Source: G963663775 sp963664255 (GTDB taxonomy: Bacteria > Bacillota > Clostridia > Oscillospirales > Butyricicoccaceae). Taken from it: a stretch of DNA of 64,000 nt. Every line of letters begins with the position of its first letter. Positions within the stretch are counted from its first letter, which is position 1. Shown here one piece after another: positions 31,602 through 40,845 of this stretch. The stretch is taken from positions 2,046,001 through 2,110,000 of the forward strand of contig OY760938.1 in NCBI GenBank assembly GCA_963664255.1. The letters run 5' to 3'. Under the pieces are notes generated by a model, which saw only the letters and a program-made list of their open reading frames with translations, was not told the origin of the DNA and did not search any database. Both the position numbers and the translations under genes were made by a program.

Positions 31602-32056
31602 TAGAGCATTTGGAGCAACTGATTAACAGTCTGTATGAAATGGTGCAGGACAGCTGGACGGTGCCATTTGGCGGCGATAAGTGCATGATTGAACGCGACC
31701 GTGTGCTGGATATTTTGGATGAACTGCGCATGAATATGCCGAGCGATGTGAAAATGGCAAACGAAATCGTGGAGAAGCGTAACGATTTGATTGCCGCAGG
31801 CAAGCGTGAGGCAGAAGCGATTGTCAAACAGGCAGAGGATACCGCGCGGCAAATGATTAACGAAACCGAAATTGTGCAGCAGTCGCGTCGCAAAGCAAAA
31901 GAGATTATTGGCAACGCGGAAATCCAGTCGCGTGAGCTGCGCAGGATTGCAAATGACTATTGTGAGGATATTCTCAAGCGTGCAGAGGAATCCGCGGCAC
32001 AGTCACTGGAGGAAATCAAAAAAGCGAGGGCAAGATTTCGCGCGAGTGCAAAATAA
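31598..32056 (+). CDS. Coiled-coil protein of the coaD operon
   Basis: 152 residues, largely helical and charged: about residues 45-150 form a continuous coiled coil (KREAEAIVKQAEDTARQM, RELRRIANDYCEDILKRAEE). No membrane segment or ATPase motif. Proteins of this type follow coaD in many clostridial genomes and are often labelled 'ATPase' without evidence; the helix pattern recalls DivIVA-like or SepIVA-like scaffolds. Function unknown. GTG 31598 overlaps the coaD stop. Confidence 0.75.
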   Translation: MIEHLEQLINSLYEMVQDSWTVPFGGDKCMIERDRVLDILDELRMNMPSDVKMANEIVEKRNDLIAAGKREAEAIVKQAEDTARQMINETEIVQQSRRKAKEIIGNAEIQSRELRRIANDYCEDILKRAEESAAQSLEEIKKARARFRASAK

Positions 32057-32065
32057 TGAAGTATC

Positions 32066-32104
32066 AGGAGGGGGCTGCCCAAAAAGCAGCTTCCTCTTTT
32101 TTTA
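32066..32104 (+). terminator. Terminator after the coaD operon
   Basis: AGGAGGGGGCTGC pairs imperfectly with GCAGCTTCCTCT around CCAAAAA, followed by TTTTTTT. It separates this operon from the division cluster. Confidence 0.7.
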
Positions 32105-32179
32105 AAGGTTTGCGCGTGTTACAAGACAAAAACAGACAAAATAACAGCAGATTGATTACTGAAAAATAGTGAAAAAGCC

Positions 32180-32208
32180 TTGCAATTTAAGGAAGGGTCA
32201 AGTATAAT
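32180..32208 (+). promoter_or_regulatory. mraZ promoter of the division cluster
   Basis: TTGCAA (32180-32185), 17 bp, TATAAT (32203-32208). It lies just upstream of the MraZ boxes, so bound MraZ would cover the start of transcription. Confidence 0.7.
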
Positions 32209-32219
32209 AGACATACATA

Positions 32220-32244
32220 GTGGGGCAAAGTGGAGCGAAGTGGA
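32220..32244 (+). promoter_or_regulatory. MraZ operator: three GTGGR boxes at 10-bp spacing
   Basis: GTGGG-(5)-GTGGA-(5)-GTGGA at 32220-32224, 32230-32234 and 32240-32244. This is the spacing described for MraZ binding sites, where the protein represses its own operon. It starts 12 bp after the -10 box. Confidence 0.8.
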
Positions 32245-32290
32245 TGCTTATGCATTTACTGGAGGTGCATCCGCGGGACATGGAGTGTGA

Positions 32291-32713
32291 ATGGGTATGA
32301 AAGGTGAATATCAACATACCATTGATGCAAAAGGGCGCGTGTTCATTCCGGTCAAGCTGCGGGAAGGGCTTGGCGAACACTTCACACTGACCAAGGGCTT
32401 GGATGAGTGCCTTTCCCTTTATCCGGAAGCGGCTTGGACGCAGCTGGAAGAAAAAATCAGGGCACTTCCCATCAGCAAGTCGCGCAATTTACAGCGGTTC
32501 TTTTTTTCTGCTGCGGCAGATGTCGAGGTGGACAAACAGGGACGCATCCTCATTCCGACCAATTTGCGTGCATATGCAGGGCTTGCGAAGGATGTGAATA
32601 TCATTGGCGTGTCCAGTCACGTGGAAATTTGGGATAGCACCAAGTGGGCTGCGTACAACGAGGTGCTGACAACAGAGAACATCGCAGAAGCGATGGAGGA
32701 GCTTGGTTTTTAG
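32291..32713 (+). CDS. mraZ: Transcriptional regulator MraZ
   Basis: 140 residues with two SpoVT/AbrB-like halves: GEYQHTIDAKGRVFIPVKLRE and VDKQGRILIPTNLR. Ring-forming DNA-binding protein that controls the division and cell-wall cluster through the boxes upstream. ATG 32291 has GGAG 5 bases before; an in-frame ATG at 32297 is an alternative. Confidence 0.96.
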   Translation: MGMKGEYQHTIDAKGRVFIPVKLREGLGEHFTLTKGLDECLSLYPEAAWTQLEEKIRALPISKSRNLQRFFFSAAADVEVDKQGRILIPTNLRAYAGLAKDVNIIGVSSHVEIWDSTKWAAYNEVLTTENIAEAMEELGF

Positions 32714-32775
32714 AGAAATGCGGCAGGGTCGTGTTTCTTTTCATAATTTAGGGAAGAAAAGGAGGGGTATACAGC

Positions 32776-33717
32776 GTGGAGTTTCAGCACGAATCAATTT
32801 TGCTCAGCGAGTGCTTGGAAGGGCTGCATATCCAGCCGGATGGTGTCTATATGGACGCGACCCTTGGCGGTGCAGGACATTCTTTGCACATTGCACAAAG
32901 GTTATCCGATGCGGGGCGGCTGCTTTGCATCGACCGCGATGATGAAGCGTTGGAGCACGCAAAGCTGCGCTTGGCAGCGGTGCTGCAGCGGGTCACACTC
33001 AATAAAAGCGATTTTCGGCATCTGGATGAGGTGCTTGCGAAAAACGGAAAAACACAGGCGGATGGCATTTTATTCGACCTTGGCGTTTCTTCTCCGCAGC
33101 TTGACCATGCCGAGCGTGGGTTTTCCTATATGCAGGATGCGCCGCTGGATATGCGGATGGACCGGCAGCAGCGCTTAACCGCCTTTGACGTGGTGAACAC
33201 TTGGACAAGAGAAGATTTGCGCCAGATTTTCTTTTCCTATGGAGAAGAACGATACGCCCCCTTAATTGCGGCAGCCATCGAACGGGAACGGCAGAAGAGG
33301 CCGATTGCCACCACCTTAGAGCTTGCCGAAATTATTAGAGCTGCGATGCCGGCACAGGCGCGACGAGAGAAGCAGCACCCTGCCAAACGCACCTTTCAGG
33401 CAATCCGCATTGCCGTCAATGATGAACTGGGTGCGGTGAAAGAGGCGATGGAGCACGCAATCGATTGCTTGGCACCTGGCGGAAGGCTGGCGGTGATTAC
33501 CTTTCATTCGCTGGAAGACCGCATTGTCAAAACAGCTTTTGCAAAGGCGGCGCAGGGGTGCACCTGCCCAAAGGATTTTCCGATTTGCATCTGCGGCAAC
33601 AAACCACGCGTGCGGTTGGTGACCCATAAACCGATTGTGCCATCACAACAGGAAATAACAGAAAATCCACGCGCGCGCAGTGCAAAGCTGCGCATCTGTG
33701 AGAAATCACCAGACTAA
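32776..33717 (+). CDS. rsmH: 16S rRNA (cytosine1402-N4)-methyltransferase RsmH
   Basis: 313 residues: HESILLSECLEGL, SAM loop MDATLGGAGHS, FDLGVSSPQLD, RGFSYMQDAPLDMRMD, and VITFHSLEDRIVK. Starts at GTG 32776 with AAAGGAGG upstream. Second gene of the cluster, the standard place. Confidence 0.97.
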   Translation: MEFQHESILLSECLEGLHIQPDGVYMDATLGGAGHSLHIAQRLSDAGRLLCIDRDDEALEHAKLRLAAVLQRVTLNKSDFRHLDEVLAKNGKTQADGILFDLGVSSPQLDHAERGFSYMQDAPLDMRMDRQQRLTAFDVVNTWTREDLRQIFFSYGEERYAPLIAAAIERERQKRPIATTLELAEIIRAAMPAQARREKQHPAKRTFQAIRIAVNDELGAVKEAMEHAIDCLAPGGRLAVITFHSLEDRIVKTAFAKAAQGCTCPKDFPICICGNKPRVRLVTHKPIVPSQQEITENPRARSAKLRICEKSPD

Positions 33718-33733
33718 AAGAGGAGGGATTTCA

Positions 33734-34207
33734 ATGGCACGGATGCCAAGAGCCTCACGGGAGAGCGTTGCCTATCAAGAAACCTATCCAGCGCAGCCGA
33801 AAGAGCAGGTACAGGCGGAACCTCTGCGAGTCATACGTACCCGCAAACGCACGATGCGCTTGCCGCAAATTATGTGCCTTGCAATGGTGGCAGGGATTGC
33901 GGGTTTTTTGGTCTGTAATCAGATGCGGCTGACGGAGTTGACAACACAGGTGGCGAACCAAGAAGAACAGCTGCAAACGCTGCAGGATGAATATGTTTCG
34001 CTGAAAACACGACAGGATCGTGAATTGAACTTGACATATGTGGAAAATTATGCGCAAAATGTATTGGGCATGGTGAAAATGGACAGCAATTCGGTGGAAT
34101 ATATTGAAATGAACAATCCTGACCGCATTGAAGTGGCAAAAAATACGGACGGCGTTCTTTCAAAAATTAGTCAGTATGTTGCCGCGGTCAAGGCATATCT
34201 GCAATAG
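33734..34207 (+). CDS. ftsL: FtsL-like septum protein
   Basis: 157 residues with one membrane helix (LPQIMCLAMVAGIAGFLVCN) after a basic cytoplasmic tail and a short outside coiled coil (LTTQVANQEEQLQTLQDEYV). Size, topology and position between rsmH and the class B PBP identify it as FtsL, which works with FtsQ/DivIB and DivIC at the septum. ATG 33734 has AGGAGGG before it. The sequence itself is poorly conserved, as in all FtsL. Confidence 0.82.
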   Translation: MARMPRASRESVAYQETYPAQPKEQVQAEPLRVIRTRKRTMRLPQIMCLAMVAGIAGFLVCNQMRLTELTTQVANQEEQLQTLQDEYVSLKTRQDRELNLTYVENYAQNVLGMVKMDSNSVEYIEMNNPDRIEVAKNTDGVLSKISQYVAAVKAYLQ

Positions 34208-34372
34208 GCAGACGAATAGTATACTGTTGAAGGCGGGAGTGAGAGGTGCATGACATTTCTGACTCCCTTTTTTATGAAAACAAAGGGAAACGTTGGGTTT
34301 GCGCACAGCAGGCAACAGGTTTCTGCCATGAAGAACAATTTGTGACAATTATAGAAACGGTGGAGGATGCAT

Positions 34373-36745
34373 ATGCCCATCAAGGGACCCAATCAATCAA
34401 TGAAAAAGCGGATTCGTGTGTTTACAGGGATTTTTTCCGTTGCCGGATTTTTGGCGGTTTTTCTGCAGCTCATCAGTCTTCAGATTGTGCAGTATGATTT
34501 TTATCAGGAAAAAGCATTGACCACGCAGACGCGTAACACACTGGTGAAGCCGACCAGAGGCACCATCTATGACTGCAACATGAAGGAACTGGCGGTTTCA
34601 GCAGGAACGGAGCAGGTAACGGTTGACCCGCGCAATGCCATCAGTGAAGATAAAATAAAAGCGGGTATTTCTAAGCAGGAACAGCAGGAAACACTGGCAC
34701 AAGTTTTGTCGGAGCAGTTGGAGCTGGACTATGACCAAGTGCTTAAGCAGGTGCAAAAGGATACCAGCTATGTGGTTATTAAGCAGGGTGTGGAAAAAGA
34801 TACCGCAGATGCGTTGGTAGAGGTTTTGTCGGAAAAAGGCTGCATTGGGGTCAATTTCACACCAGACACCAAGCGATATTATCCATATGGAAATTTTGCC
34901 GCGCAGGTGCTTGGATTTTTAAATGCCGATGGTGATGGTGCACAGGGCATTGAGCTGCAGTATAACGATGTACTTTCGGGCAAAAATGGCCGCGTGGTGA
35001 AAGCAACCAACGGCAGAGGCGGCGAGATGCCGTTTAAATATGAACAATATATTCCGGCAGAAAACGGCGACAGCGTTGTGCTGACAGTGGATGAAGCGAT
35101 GCAACATTTTCTGGAAAAAAATCTGGAAATTGCGCTAGAGGATAATCCGCAGGCACGTGGCGGTGTGTCAGGCATTGTGATGAACGTGAAAACCGGTGAG
35201 ATTTTGGCGATGGCAAACAAGCCGGATTTTGATTTGAACGAGCCACGCACCATCATGGCGGATTCTTTGCTGTCGGAGCTGCGCAGCAAGATTACAAATG
35301 CATTGGCGGAGGAAGGCTTAACCGCCGAAATCAGTGATACCTATTTGCAGGAGGGCGGCACGGTAAACTTGACAGAAGCCGACAAGGAAAGCGAAGAAAA
35401 GGTGGATATTATCGGCAATACCCGTATGCAGGAACTCAACAAAATGTGGCGCAATAAAACCATTATGGATTCCTATGAGCCGGGTTCGACCTTTAAACTG
35501 CTGAATGTGGCAACGGCATATGAATTGGGATTGGTCAATGCAGCAAGCACATTTTACTGCAGCGGCTCTAAAATGGTAGAGGGCTGGAACAAGCCCATTA
35601 AATGCTGGAAAACAGCCGGACACGGCAGCGAAGATTTGACCCATGCGCTGATGAATTCCTGCAACGTGGCGATGATGGAAATTGCCGCAAAGACAGGAAC
35701 CGACCGGTTTTATGAATATGTAGAGGCATTTGGACTGCTCGAAAAAACAGGAATCGACTTGCCGGGCGAAGCGCAAAGCATTTTCCATCCGCAGGATAGC
35801 TTCACCAATGTCGACCTTGCGGTGGCATCGTTTGGACAGCGTTTTCAGGTCACACCGATTCAGATGATTTCTATGGTTTCGGCGATTGTGGACGATGGCA
35901 AGCTGAAAACACCACATATGGTGAAGGAAATTGTGGACAGCGAGGGAAACGTCACAGAAACCTTTGGCACAGAAGTGCTGCGGCAGGTGATTTCAGAGAG
36001 TACCTCTGATTATATGTGTGCGGCAATGGAACAGGTGGTAGCAAACGGTACAGGGCAAAATGCCTATGTCGCAGGGTATCGTGTCGGCGGCAAGACGGCA
36101 ACCTCACAGATTTTGCAGCAAAAGGGCGATACAGAGGACCGCTATACCGCGTCGTTTATTGGGGTGGCGCCGATGGATGACCCTGAGGTGATTGTGCTGG
36201 TGTCGGTGTCTGACTTGCCGCAGTCGGCAACCCATGGCGGCGGTGCAGTTGCTGCGCCTGTGGTGGCACGTGTGCTGTCAGACGTATTGCCATATATGGG
36301 CATCGAACCGCAGTATGACGACAGCGAAAGCGACCGTAAAGAAGTGACAATGCCGAATGTCGTGGGCAAAACTGCACAAGAAGCAGCAACCATTTTGAAG
36401 GAAGCAGGCATTGCTTATCGGACAGAGGGCAGCGCGGAAACCGTTACCGACCAAGTGCCGTCTTCCGGTGTCAAAATTCCGATTTCTGCACAAACCATTG
36501 TGTATTTGGGCGGCACGAAATCTGCCCAGCAGGTGACCGTACCTTCTGTGTTGGGAATGTCACCGGCAGAGGCACAAAGTGCGTTGGAAGCACGTGGATT
36601 GTACATGAAACGCACCGGCATAGCATCGAAAAATGATAACTATTTGACCAATACCGCAAAGCAGAGTCCGGTTGCGGGAACAAAGGTCAATGTTGGCACG
36701 GTGGTATCGGTAGAATTCTCAAACAGCACAAACATTGGCGACTAA
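34373..36745 (+). CDS. Class B penicillin-binding protein with PASTA domains (FtsI/SpoVD type)
   Basis: About 790 residues: one N-terminal membrane helix, dimerisation domain, transpeptidase domain and two PASTA repeats from about 665 (MPNVVGKTAQEAATIL; VPSVLGMSPAEAQSAL). Catalytic Ser372 is in PGSTFKL and the SxN motif in MNSCN. The third motif, usually KTGT, reads GGKTATSQ (K574-T575-A576). An Asp/Glu-rich insert (about 305-350) lies before the active Ser. Cross-links septal or spore-cortex peptidoglycan; without ftsI elsewhere in view it cannot be told whether it is the division enzyme or SpoVD. ATG 34373 has GGAGG 6 bases upstream. Confidence 0.92.
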   Translation: MPIKGPNQSMKKRIRVFTGIFSVAGFLAVFLQLISLQIVQYDFYQEKALTTQTRNTLVKPTRGTIYDCNMKELAVSAGTEQVTVDPRNAISEDKIKAGISKQEQQETLAQVLSEQLELDYDQVLKQVQKDTSYVVIKQGVEKDTADALVEVLSEKGCIGVNFTPDTKRYYPYGNFAAQVLGFLNADGDGAQGIELQYNDVLSGKNGRVVKATNGRGGEMPFKYEQYIPAENGDSVVLTVDEAMQHFLEKNLEIALEDNPQARGGVSGIVMNVKTGEILAMANKPDFDLNEPRTIMADSLLSELRSKITNALAEEGLTAEISDTYLQEGGTVNLTEADKESEEKVDIIGNTRMQELNKMWRNKTIMDSYEPGSTFKLLNVATAYELGLVNAASTFYCSGSKMVEGWNKPIKCWKTAGHGSEDLTHALMNSCNVAMMEIAAKTGTDRFYEYVEAFGLLEKTGIDLPGEAQSIFHPQDSFTNVDLAVASFGQRFQVTPIQMISMVSAIVDDGKLKTPHMVKEIVDSEGNVTETFGTEVLRQVISESTSDYMCAAMEQVVANGTGQNAYVAGYRVGGKTATSQILQQKGDTEDRYTASFIGVAPMDDPEVIVLVSVSDLPQSATHGGGAVAAPVVARVLSDVLPYMGIEPQYDDSESDRKEVTMPNVVGKTAQEAATILKEAGIAYRTEGSAETVTDQVPSSGVKIPISAQTIVYLGGTKSAQQVTVPSVLGMSPAEAQSALEARGLYMKRTGIASKNDNYLTNTAKQSPVAGTKVNVGTVVSVEFSNSTNIGD

Positions 36746-36770
36746 AGCCATACATGAGGAGAAAAAAACC

Positions 36771-38210
36771 ATGAAATTAAAGGAATTGCTGCAAGGCATA
36801 CAAATACAGCAGATGACAGCGGATGCTGAGCTGGAAATTCGGGAAGTGTGTTATGATTCCCGTAAGGTGCAAAAAGGCGATTTGTTTGTAGCCATTCGCG
36901 GATATGCGGTCGATGGACATCAATACCTCGAAAAAGCCTTGGAGCAAGGGGCAGCAGCGGTGCTTTGTGAAGAAGCACCGACGCAGATGCCTGCTGTCCT
37001 TGTAAAAAATACGCGTGCCGCATTGGCGCAGGTTGCCGCGAATCGCTTTGGTCATCCTGCTGAAAAAATGACCATGATTGGCGTGACTGGTACCAATGGC
37101 AAAACCACAACCACCTATCTGCTGAAGCATATTTTGGAGAGCTGCGGCGCAAAGGTGGGACTCATTGGCACCAATCAGAATTTGATTGGTGCGCAGGTGT
37201 TGGAAACCGAACGCACTACGCCGGAATCCTATGAACTGCACGCGTTGTTCGCACAAATGCTGGAAGCCAAATGCACACACGTGATTATGGAGGTTTCGTC
37301 CCATTCGTTGGTGCTGGACCGTGTGCGTGGCATTCCTTATACGGTGGGTGCGTTCACAAACCTGACCCAAGACCATTTGGACTTTCATCACACAATGGAG
37401 GAATATCGGCGTGCCAAAGCAAAGCTGTTTTCGATGAGCAAGCAGGGTGTCATCAATCTGGATGATGCGGCGGCGGAAAAGATGTTGGCAGATGCCGCGT
37501 GCCCAGTGTGCACCGTTTCGGCAGAACAGGCGGCGGATTTGTGCGCAAAGGAGATTGCACTGCACGCCGATTGTGTGGAATTTCAGTGTGTGACACCGCA
37601 GGAGCAGGTGGCGGTGCGGCTTGGTATCCCTGGGATGTTTTCGGTGCACAATGCACTGACGGCGTTGGGCTGTGCGGTGGCGTTGGGTATTCCGCTGTCT
37701 GACGCGGCAAAGGCATTGGCGAGTGCGTCCGGCGTGAAGGGACGCATTGAGGTTGTGCCGACCGATACACCCTATACCGTGCTGATTGATTATGCACATT
37801 CACCAGACGGTGTGGAAAATATTTTGCAGGCGGTGCGCGGGTTTGCCAAGGGGCGTGTCATTGCTGTGTTTGGCTGCGGCGGTGACCGCGATAAAACCAA
37901 ACGCCCCAAGATGGGTGCCATCGCCGCACGCTTGGCGGATGTTTGTGTGGTGACGTCAGATAATCCACGCACAGAAGACCCTGCGGCAATTTTGGAAGAT
38001 ATTGTGGCAGGGATGCAGGAACATCTGGACACAACAACGGTGATTGAAAACCGCACCGAGGCGATTTTTTGGGCATTGGACCATGCACAAAAAGATGACA
38101 TTGTGGTGCTGATGGGCAAGGGTCACGAAACCTATCAAGAGATTCACCATGTCAAGCACCATTTGGATGAGCGGGAAGAAGTCGCGAAATACTTTTCGGC
38201 AAAAAAATAG
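36771..38210 (+). CDS. murE: UDP-MurNAc-L-Ala-D-Glu:meso-diaminopimelate ligase
   Basis: 479 residues. ATP loop GVTGTNGKTTTTYLL, EVSSHSLVLDRV, FTNLTQDHLDFH, GCGGDRDKTKRP, and SDNPRTEDP. The DNPR motif is the mark of enzymes that add meso-DAP rather than lysine, so the wall is probably DAP type. ATG 36771 has AGGAG upstream. Confidence 0.96.
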   Translation: MKLKELLQGIQIQQMTADAELEIREVCYDSRKVQKGDLFVAIRGYAVDGHQYLEKALEQGAAAVLCEEAPTQMPAVLVKNTRAALAQVAANRFGHPAEKMTMIGVTGTNGKTTTTYLLKHILESCGAKVGLIGTNQNLIGAQVLETERTTPESYELHALFAQMLEAKCTHVIMEVSSHSLVLDRVRGIPYTVGAFTNLTQDHLDFHHTMEEYRRAKAKLFSMSKQGVINLDDAAAEKMLADAACPVCTVSAEQAADLCAKEIALHADCVEFQCVTPQEQVAVRLGIPGMFSVHNALTALGCAVALGIPLSDAAKALASASGVKGRIEVVPTDTPYTVLIDYAHSPDGVENILQAVRGFAKGRVIAVFGCGGDRDKTKRPKMGAIAARLADVCVVTSDNPRTEDPAAILEDIVAGMQEHLDTTTVIENRTEAIFWALDHAQKDDIVVLMGKGHETYQEIHHVKHHLDEREEVAKYFSAKK

Positions 38211-38254
38211 GCGTAGAGTCTGCAAAAGAAATCCAAATAAATACACAAGAGGGC

Positions 38255-38283
38255 TGTAAAAGCGCGATTGAGTATGATATAAT
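38255..38283 (+). promoter_or_regulatory. Possible internal promoter before murF
   Basis: TGTAAA (38255-38260), 17 bp, TATAAT (38278-38283) in the 163-bp gap after murE, the longest gap inside the cluster apart from ftsL-PBP. It may allow murF and later genes to be transcribed separately. Confidence 0.45.
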
Positions 38284-38373
38284 AAGCAAAGTTTGTGCGG
38301 TATGAAAATAAGCGTGGTTTGCGCGCATTTCTTCATAAAAAAATGAAAAAACATTGGGCAGAAGGTGCGAAAA

Positions 38374-39771
38374 GTGGAAAGGTTTTGGTTACAGGAAGCA
38401 GCACAGTGGTGCAAAGGTGAGTTGGTAGGCACCAATCAGGAGCTGGCAGGCATGACAACGGATTCCCGCGCGGTGGGAGAAGCTTGCTTGTTTCTGCCGA
38501 TTGTGGGAGAACGGTATGATGCGCATGATTTTATTGCGCAGGCAGTAGAAAATGGTGCGGCTGCCGTCATTTCGGCGCGCAGAGAGGAGCAATACGCAGT
38601 CCCCACGATTTATGTGCAGGATACCGGTCAGGCACTGCTGGATTTGGCGCATGGGTATCGGCAGACCCTGCAGGCACGTATCGTTGCTGTGACCGGCTCG
38701 GTCGGCAAAACGACCACGAAGGAGATGATTGCATCTGTGCTTTCCAAGCACTGCAAAACCAGCAAAACACAAGGCAATCTGAACAATGAAATCGGTATGC
38801 CGCAAAGCTTGCTCAGCATTGAGCAAACCACACAAGCGGCGGTTCTGGAAATGGGCATGAACCATTTTGGGGAGCTGTCGCGCATGACTGCGGCAGCACA
38901 GCCGGACATCGCGGTGATTACCAATATTGGCACCTCACATATTGCCTTTTTGGGCTCTCGAGAAGGAATTTGCAAAGCAAAGCTGGAAATTTTGGAGGGT
39001 CTGCGTCCGAATGGCGTGGCGGTGCTGTGCGGTGATGAGCCTTTGCTTTGGGCACAGCGTGGAAAACTGCCCTGCAAAACCATTTATTATGGCATTGAAA
39101 ATCCCGAATGCGATTTTATTGCGCGTGATATTGTCAACGAAGGTGAAATTGTGCGCTTTAGTATCGTCAATCGCACACAGGCAGAGTGTCGACAGGTGCC
39201 GATGGGTGAGTGCATCCGCGCGCACCTTTGTGTGGCAGGACGGCATAATGTCAGCAATGCGCTGGCGGCGGCGGCGGTTGCATTGCAGTTTCAAGAAGAA
39301 CCCGGCGATATTGTGGCGGGGCTTGGGGCATATGCACCCAGTGGCTTTCGGCAGAATACATTTATAAAAAATGGATATACCATTCTTGCGGATTGCTATA
39401 ATGCAAGTCCGGATTCCATGGAAGCGGCTTTGCAGGCATTTTCAGAGCTAAAGACAGCAGGTCGCCGCATCGCTGTGTTGGGCGGTATGTTGGAATTGGG
39501 CGACTACGCGCCAGAAGGTCATCGGCGGGCAGGGCGTGCTGCGGCAAAGTACACCGATGCGCTGTTTTTATATGGCGCAGGCAGTGCAGATATGCAGCAA
39601 GGTGCGCTGGAAGGCGGCATGGAAGCGGCGCAAATACGCACCTTTGATACCCATGCGGCATTGGCGCAGGCACTGCGGCAGAATGCGCAGACGGGCGATG
39701 CCTTGCTGTTCAAGGGCAGCCGTGGGATGCAAATGGAACAGGCGATGACACTGTTTACGGGGGACACATAA
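38374..39771 (+). CDS. murF: UDP-MurNAc-tripeptide:D-Ala-D-Ala ligase
   Basis: About 465 residues. ATP loop AVTGSVGKTTTKEMI, MGMNHFGELSRM, TNIGTSHIAFLGSREGI, and DCYNASPDSMEAAL. Adds D-Ala-D-Ala to finish the muropeptide. GTG 38374 fits AGAAGG 8 bases upstream; GTG 38365 is possible. Confidence 0.95.
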   Translation: MERFWLQEAAQWCKGELVGTNQELAGMTTDSRAVGEACLFLPIVGERYDAHDFIAQAVENGAAAVISARREEQYAVPTIYVQDTGQALLDLAHGYRQTLQARIVAVTGSVGKTTTKEMIASVLSKHCKTSKTQGNLNNEIGMPQSLLSIEQTTQAAVLEMGMNHFGELSRMTAAAQPDIAVITNIGTSHIAFLGSREGICKAKLEILEGLRPNGVAVLCGDEPLLWAQRGKLPCKTIYYGIENPECDFIARDIVNEGEIVRFSIVNRTQAECRQVPMGECIRAHLCVAGRHNVSNALAAAAVALQFQEEPGDIVAGLGAYAPSGFRQNTFIKNGYTILADCYNASPDSMEAALQAFSELKTAGRRIAVLGGMLELGDYAPEGHRRAGRAAAKYTDALFLYGAGSADMQQGALEGGMEAAQIRTFDTHAALAQALRQNAQTGDALLFKGSRGMQMEQAMTLFTGDT

Positions 39772-39774
39772 CAC

Positions 39775-40809
39775 ATGAAAACAACAATTTTGCAGCCGAT
39801 TCTGGCACTTATTCTGGCATTTGCAGTGACGGCTGCAATCGGTCCTAAAATCATCACTTGGCTGCGGAAAATGAAATTCGGACAAAAGATTTTGGAAATC
39901 GGTCCGAAATGGCACATGAATAAGCAGAATATCCCCACCATGGGCGGATTTATGTTTATCATTGGCATTGCAGTGGCTGTTTTGGTGGTGGATGTTTGGC
40001 AAGGGGCATTTTCAGGCGCTGTTACGTTGCCGCGCATGGCACAGTATTTTGCCGCGCCGCTGCTGGCACTTGCCTATGGATTGGTTGGATTTGTGGATGA
40101 TTATGCAAAGATTCGGAAAAAGCAAAATGGGGGACTGACCCCCGTGCAAAAGCTGATTTTGCAAATTGCGGTGGCGGCGGTTTTCATCACGCTGCTGCGC
40201 TTTGCCAATGTCTTTGCCATGCAGGAAAGCGGCGCGATTGCGCTGTGGGTGCCTTTCACAACCATTCGACTTTTTTTGCCGTGGGTGCTCTACATTGTGT
40301 TTGCGGCATTTGTCATTGTGGGGGCGGACAACGCTGTCAATTTGACGGACGGCATCGATGGTCTGGCGGCAGGGGTGACACTGCCCGTTGCGGTGTTTTT
40401 CACAGCTGTTGCATGGCAGCAGGGAAACAGCGGTGCGTGCATCTTTTCTGCAGCCTTGACGGGTGGACTGCTGGGATTTTTGCTGTATAATTTTCATCCG
40501 GCAAAGGTGTTTATGGGTGACACGGGCTCGTTATTCCTGGGTGGTGCAGTGGTGGGACTTGGATTTTCCTGTAATATGCCACTGGTTTTATTACCGATTG
40601 GAATCATTTATATTTGGGAAACCTTGTCTGTCATTTTGCAGGTGGGTTATTTCAAGCTCACGCACGGCAAGCGCATCTTTAAGATGGCACCGTTTCATCA
40701 TCATTTAGAGATGTGCGGCTGGGGTGAAAAGAAAATTGTGTTGGTATTCACCGGTGTAACGGCTGTAATGTGCCTTTTGGCATGGTTCAGCCTACCGTTT
40801 ACCGTATAA
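39775..40809 (+). CDS. mraY: Phospho-N-acetylmuramoyl-pentapeptide transferase
   Basis: 344 residues, about ten membrane helices. IPTMGGFMF, LVGFVDDYAKI (catalytic Asp pair), NLTDGIDGLAAG, VFMGDTGSLFLGG and MAPFHHHLE. Makes lipid I at the inner face of the membrane. Starts 3 bp after murF. Confidence 0.97.
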   Translation: MKTTILQPILALILAFAVTAAIGPKIITWLRKMKFGQKILEIGPKWHMNKQNIPTMGGFMFIIGIAVAVLVVDVWQGAFSGAVTLPRMAQYFAAPLLALAYGLVGFVDDYAKIRKKQNGGLTPVQKLILQIAVAAVFITLLRFANVFAMQESGAIALWVPFTTIRLFLPWVLYIVFAAFVIVGADNAVNLTDGIDGLAAGVTLPVAVFFTAVAWQQGNSGACIFSAALTGGLLGFLLYNFHPAKVFMGDTGSLFLGGAVVGLGFSCNMPLVLLPIGIIYIWETLSVILQVGYFKLTHGKRIFKMAPFHHHLEMCGWGEKKIVLVFTGVTAVMCLLAWFSLPFTV

Positions 40810-40845
40810 AAGCAGCCGCAAAGTGCACACAAGAGGAGGAAATGT

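Noticed and set aside
36777..37799. 340-codon minus-strand frame across murE
   Set aside because: Antisense to murE; no domain or ribosome site.
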